Origin: CALMEH01 sp964548225
GTDB taxonomy: Bacteria; Acidobacteriota; Blastocatellia; Pyrinomonadales; Pyrinomonadaceae
Reading direction: 5' to 3'
Length of the DNA: 42,437 nt
Assembly: GCA_964548225.1 (NCBI GenBank)
Contig: CAZJQP010000036.1
Span: forward strand, 1 to 42,437
The number at the start of each line of letters is the position of its first letter. Within the stretch, counting starts at the first letter, position 1. The notes under the pieces are model-generated. The model made no database searches. It was not told where the DNA came from and saw only the letters and a list, made by a program, of their open reading frames with translations. A program made the translations under genes and the position numbers. This document shows positions 41,024-42,437 of the stretch, piece after piece.

Positions 41024-41209
41024 TTAATTGAACAATGCTTTCACATATTGTTCAATTTCGTGAAAAAGACAAGTGCAGCCGAGTGGTTGTTCGCCTTTTT
41101 TGCCTTTGCCGACAGCAACATCATTTGCAGGATTGTGAATAATACCATCATCAGCAAATGAAATTGTAAAACATACCAGCAAAAGAGCTATCGCAAAATA
41201 TTTTTTCAT
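41024..41209 (-). CDS. Small secreted peptide with CxC pair
   Basis: A 61-residue precursor has a clean signal peptide (MKKYFAIALLLVCFTISFA) that leaves a mature peptide of about 42 residues. The mature part starts DDGIIHNP, has a basic Gly/Lys stretch (GKGKKGEQ) and a GCTC pair, and ends in a helix-like EIEQYVKALFN. AGGAG stands 7 nt before the ATG, which strongly supports translation. I recall other small secreted acidobacterial peptides beginning DGIIH or DGIMH, but I cannot name the family. It could be a peptide signal, bacteriocin-like product or structural peptide. No export or immunity gene is adjacent. Confidence 0.72.
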   Translation of the reverse strand: MKKYFAIALLLVCFTISFADDGIIHNPANDVAVGKGKKGEQPLGCTCLFHEIEQYVKALFN

Positions 41210-41368
41210 ACGAAATCTCCTGTTTTTTTAAGTTAAAGGTGCATTTTAGACCAAAGGCGTGGAAGAAATTACCGTTAGCACCGCCCAAAGCGGTAATTGC
41301 CTCAAACTTTCGTTATCATAAACTCTTTCTTAAAATATATCAATACTTCAATAAAACGCGATAGATTT

Positions 41369-42060
41369 CTAACTTGACAGAATAAGCGAATAAATCGGCG
41401 ACCAATTGCCGACAAGCGTATTATTAGACATTAAACGGACGCGAATTTCTATTTGGAGAGCCGCGCCTTCTTCTGCGGGCGGAGTTACAGCAATATTAAC
41501 GGGCGAGCTAACGGCTGTTTTGATGTCAAACCATTTCTCAGTGCCTTTCAGACGATATTGAAAAAGCATTGCGGATTGTCCCTGCTTGGAAAAAGTTGCG
41601 TCAAACGAATAATTACCCGCATCCAGATAACTTTTTAGAAATGCGTTGAGCGTGTCAGGCGATATAGGCGCGGGCGTTTCGTCTTCATAGCCCATTGCCA
41701 GACCTATTTGCACCGTATAACCTGCGGCAAGTTTGGCGCGAGCCTTTCGATTGTTGTATCGCTGAAGTGCGCCGGAAGTCATCTCAGGATGTGGAAGCGG
41801 CTGAATAGCATTTGTCGGGTATGGCTCAATTGTAATCGGTGTTTGACTGCTATAAATCAAGTTTTTAACCTTCGTAACCGATTTGTCGGTTGCTCTGGAA
41901 ACGTCCACATTATCCAAACCCGTTTCCAAATTAGCTTTGTCCCCTTCTGGTTCTCGGCTATTTCGGCTGCCCCAAAACCTAATTGGGTTTTATACTCATC
42001 AATATGCGATCCTTCAACAGTTAATGCTTCAAGTAATTTTTCCGGTGTATTTGTTTCCAT
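41369..42060 (-). pseudogene. Hypothetical protein gene split by a one-base frameshift
   Basis: The gene starts at 42060 with AGGAGA 8 nt upstream and encodes METNTPEKLLEALTVEG and onward for 40 residues. It then loses frame at a run of four C on the plus strand (41941-41944; four G in the message). One extra G would join it in frame to DKANLETGLDNVDVSRATDK and the rest of the downstream part, which stays open to 41369. The restored protein has about 230 residues: an N-terminal helical part and a C-terminal beta-rich, fibronectin-III-like part (MLFQYRLKGTEKWFDI, RVRLMSNNTLVGNWSPIY). No signal peptide is seen. It may be a true mutation, a sequencing slip in the homopolymer, or phase variation. 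The downstream part alone has a start at 41929 but no ribosome site. Confidence 0.75.
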
Positions 42061-42104
42061 AAATTTTCTCCTGATTTTTATAATTTAAAGGTAAAACGGC
42101 ATTA

Positions 42105-42132
42105 ATATTAACTATTTATCAAGAATTGTCAA
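42105..42132 (-). promoter_or_regulatory. Promoter of the frameshifted gene
   Basis: On the minus strand a perfect TTGACA (42127-42132) is followed after 16 bp by TAATAT (42105-42110). Transcription would start about 40 bp before the ATG at 42060. Only 14 bp separate the -35 box from the second 21-bp array. Confidence 0.6.
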
Positions 42133-42146
42133 ATTTTCGGTAACAG

Positions 42147-42398
42147 TTCAGAAAGAATTTTGAATCATTCAGAAACGTCTTTGAGTCATTCAGAAGGAAC
42201 TTTGAATCGTTCAGAAACTATTTTGAATCGTTCAGAAATTATTTTGAATTGTTCAGAAACTACTTTGAGTCATTCAGAAGGAATTTTGAATCATTCAGAA
42301 ACTACTTTGAGTCGTTCAGAAAGGTCATTGAGTCGTTCAGAAAGGTCTTTGAGTCGCTCAGAAAGGTCTTTGAATTATTCAAAATGGGTTTTTAGTAG
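42147..42398. repeat. Second tandem array with 21-bp period (12 units)
   Basis: Twelve units of exactly 21 bp follow each other from 42147 to 42398 with consensus TTCAGAAAnnnnTTTGArTCr. The flanks are conserved and the four or five central bases vary (GTC, CTA, GGT and others). The junction TGAATCATTCA is itself an 11-bp palindrome, and TTCAGAA faces TTTTGAA across the variable centre. The plus frame is open, giving heptads such as HSETTLS and RSERSLS, but starts only at a TTG without ribosome site; the minus strand is closed by stops in every frame. I therefore treat it as DNA repeat first. The array decays near the window edge. Confidence 0.92.
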
Positions 42399-42437
42399 TT
42401 GTTTGAAGATTTTTAGAGCGTATTTTGAATGAGCATA

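Noticed and set aside
41935..41955. Programmed -1 ribosomal frameshift joining the two halves of the 41369-42060 gene
   Set aside because: A -1 step would join the frames, but the site lacks a proper X-XXY-YYZ slippery heptamer (the P-site codon would not re-pair), and I see no following pseudoknot. A single-base indel is simpler.
42160..42432. Ser/Glu heptad protein of 90 residues over the second array
   Set aside because: Begins at a TTG inside a repeat unit with no ribosome site; openness follows from the repeat period.

Overview
The window looks like one contiguous chromosomal stretch of a free-living Gram-negative-type bacterium, roughly 40-45% GC by eye. Most probably it is an acidobacterium of the Blastocatellia/Pyrinomonadales kind. 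That placement is an inference from gene style: many secreted proteins ending their signal peptides in FAQ or AQ, a lamin-tail plus FG-GAP secreted protein, a Ser/Thr kinase fused to a formylglycine-generating-enzyme-like domain, TonB, and a Ccs (System II) cytochrome c route with a bo3/aa3-type oxidase part. No rRNA, tRNA, phage, integron, transposase or CRISPR was seen. Shine-Dalgarno sequences are often weak, so several starts were chosen from overlaps, signal peptides or family alignment.

Layout. 0-9.6 kb: a repeat-built cytosolic protein and an M19 dipeptidase (minus strand), a PAS4-GGDEF-EAL c-di-GMP protein (plus), then an S9 peptidase and a class A beta-lactamase-like serine hydrolase (minus). 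9.7-14.1 kb: a plus-strand run with an amino-acid permease translationally coupled to a protein of six 17-residue repeats, followed by secreted hypothetical proteins. 14.1-19.8 kb: two minus-strand cofactor clusters (vanW-like, small acidic protein, coaX; and small protein, HEAT protein, birA) separated by a plus-strand lamin-tail/FG-GAP protein. 20-27.3 kb: leuS, a TonB-like protein, the kinase-FGE fusion and a TPR protein. 27.4-31.4 kb: a one-gene formate dehydrogenase divergent from an iron-sulfur repair protein (ric/ytfE) and a small membrane protein. 31.4-38 kb: a respiratory maturation block with a TPR protein, ccsA and resB on the minus strand, and ctaB, ctaE and a DUF420 protein on the plus strand. 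38-42.4 kb: an accessory-looking end with a c-di-AMP riboswitch that has no evident target gene, two tandem arrays with an exact 21-bp period, an M1 aminopeptidase, a repeat- and hairpin-rich intergenic region, a small secreted peptide and a frameshifted gene.

The most interesting material is in the last 4.4 kb. A well-formed ydaO/yuaA c-di-AMP riboswitch has its own extended -10 promoter and two terminators, but the next thing downstream is an array of about thirteen 21-bp interrupted palindromes. A second 21-bp array of unrelated but similarly organised sequence lies at the right edge, and a 42-bp duplication plus inverted copy sits between them. A second theme is many short hairpin or 7-bp tandem repeats placed between genes and twice inside leuS, in frame.
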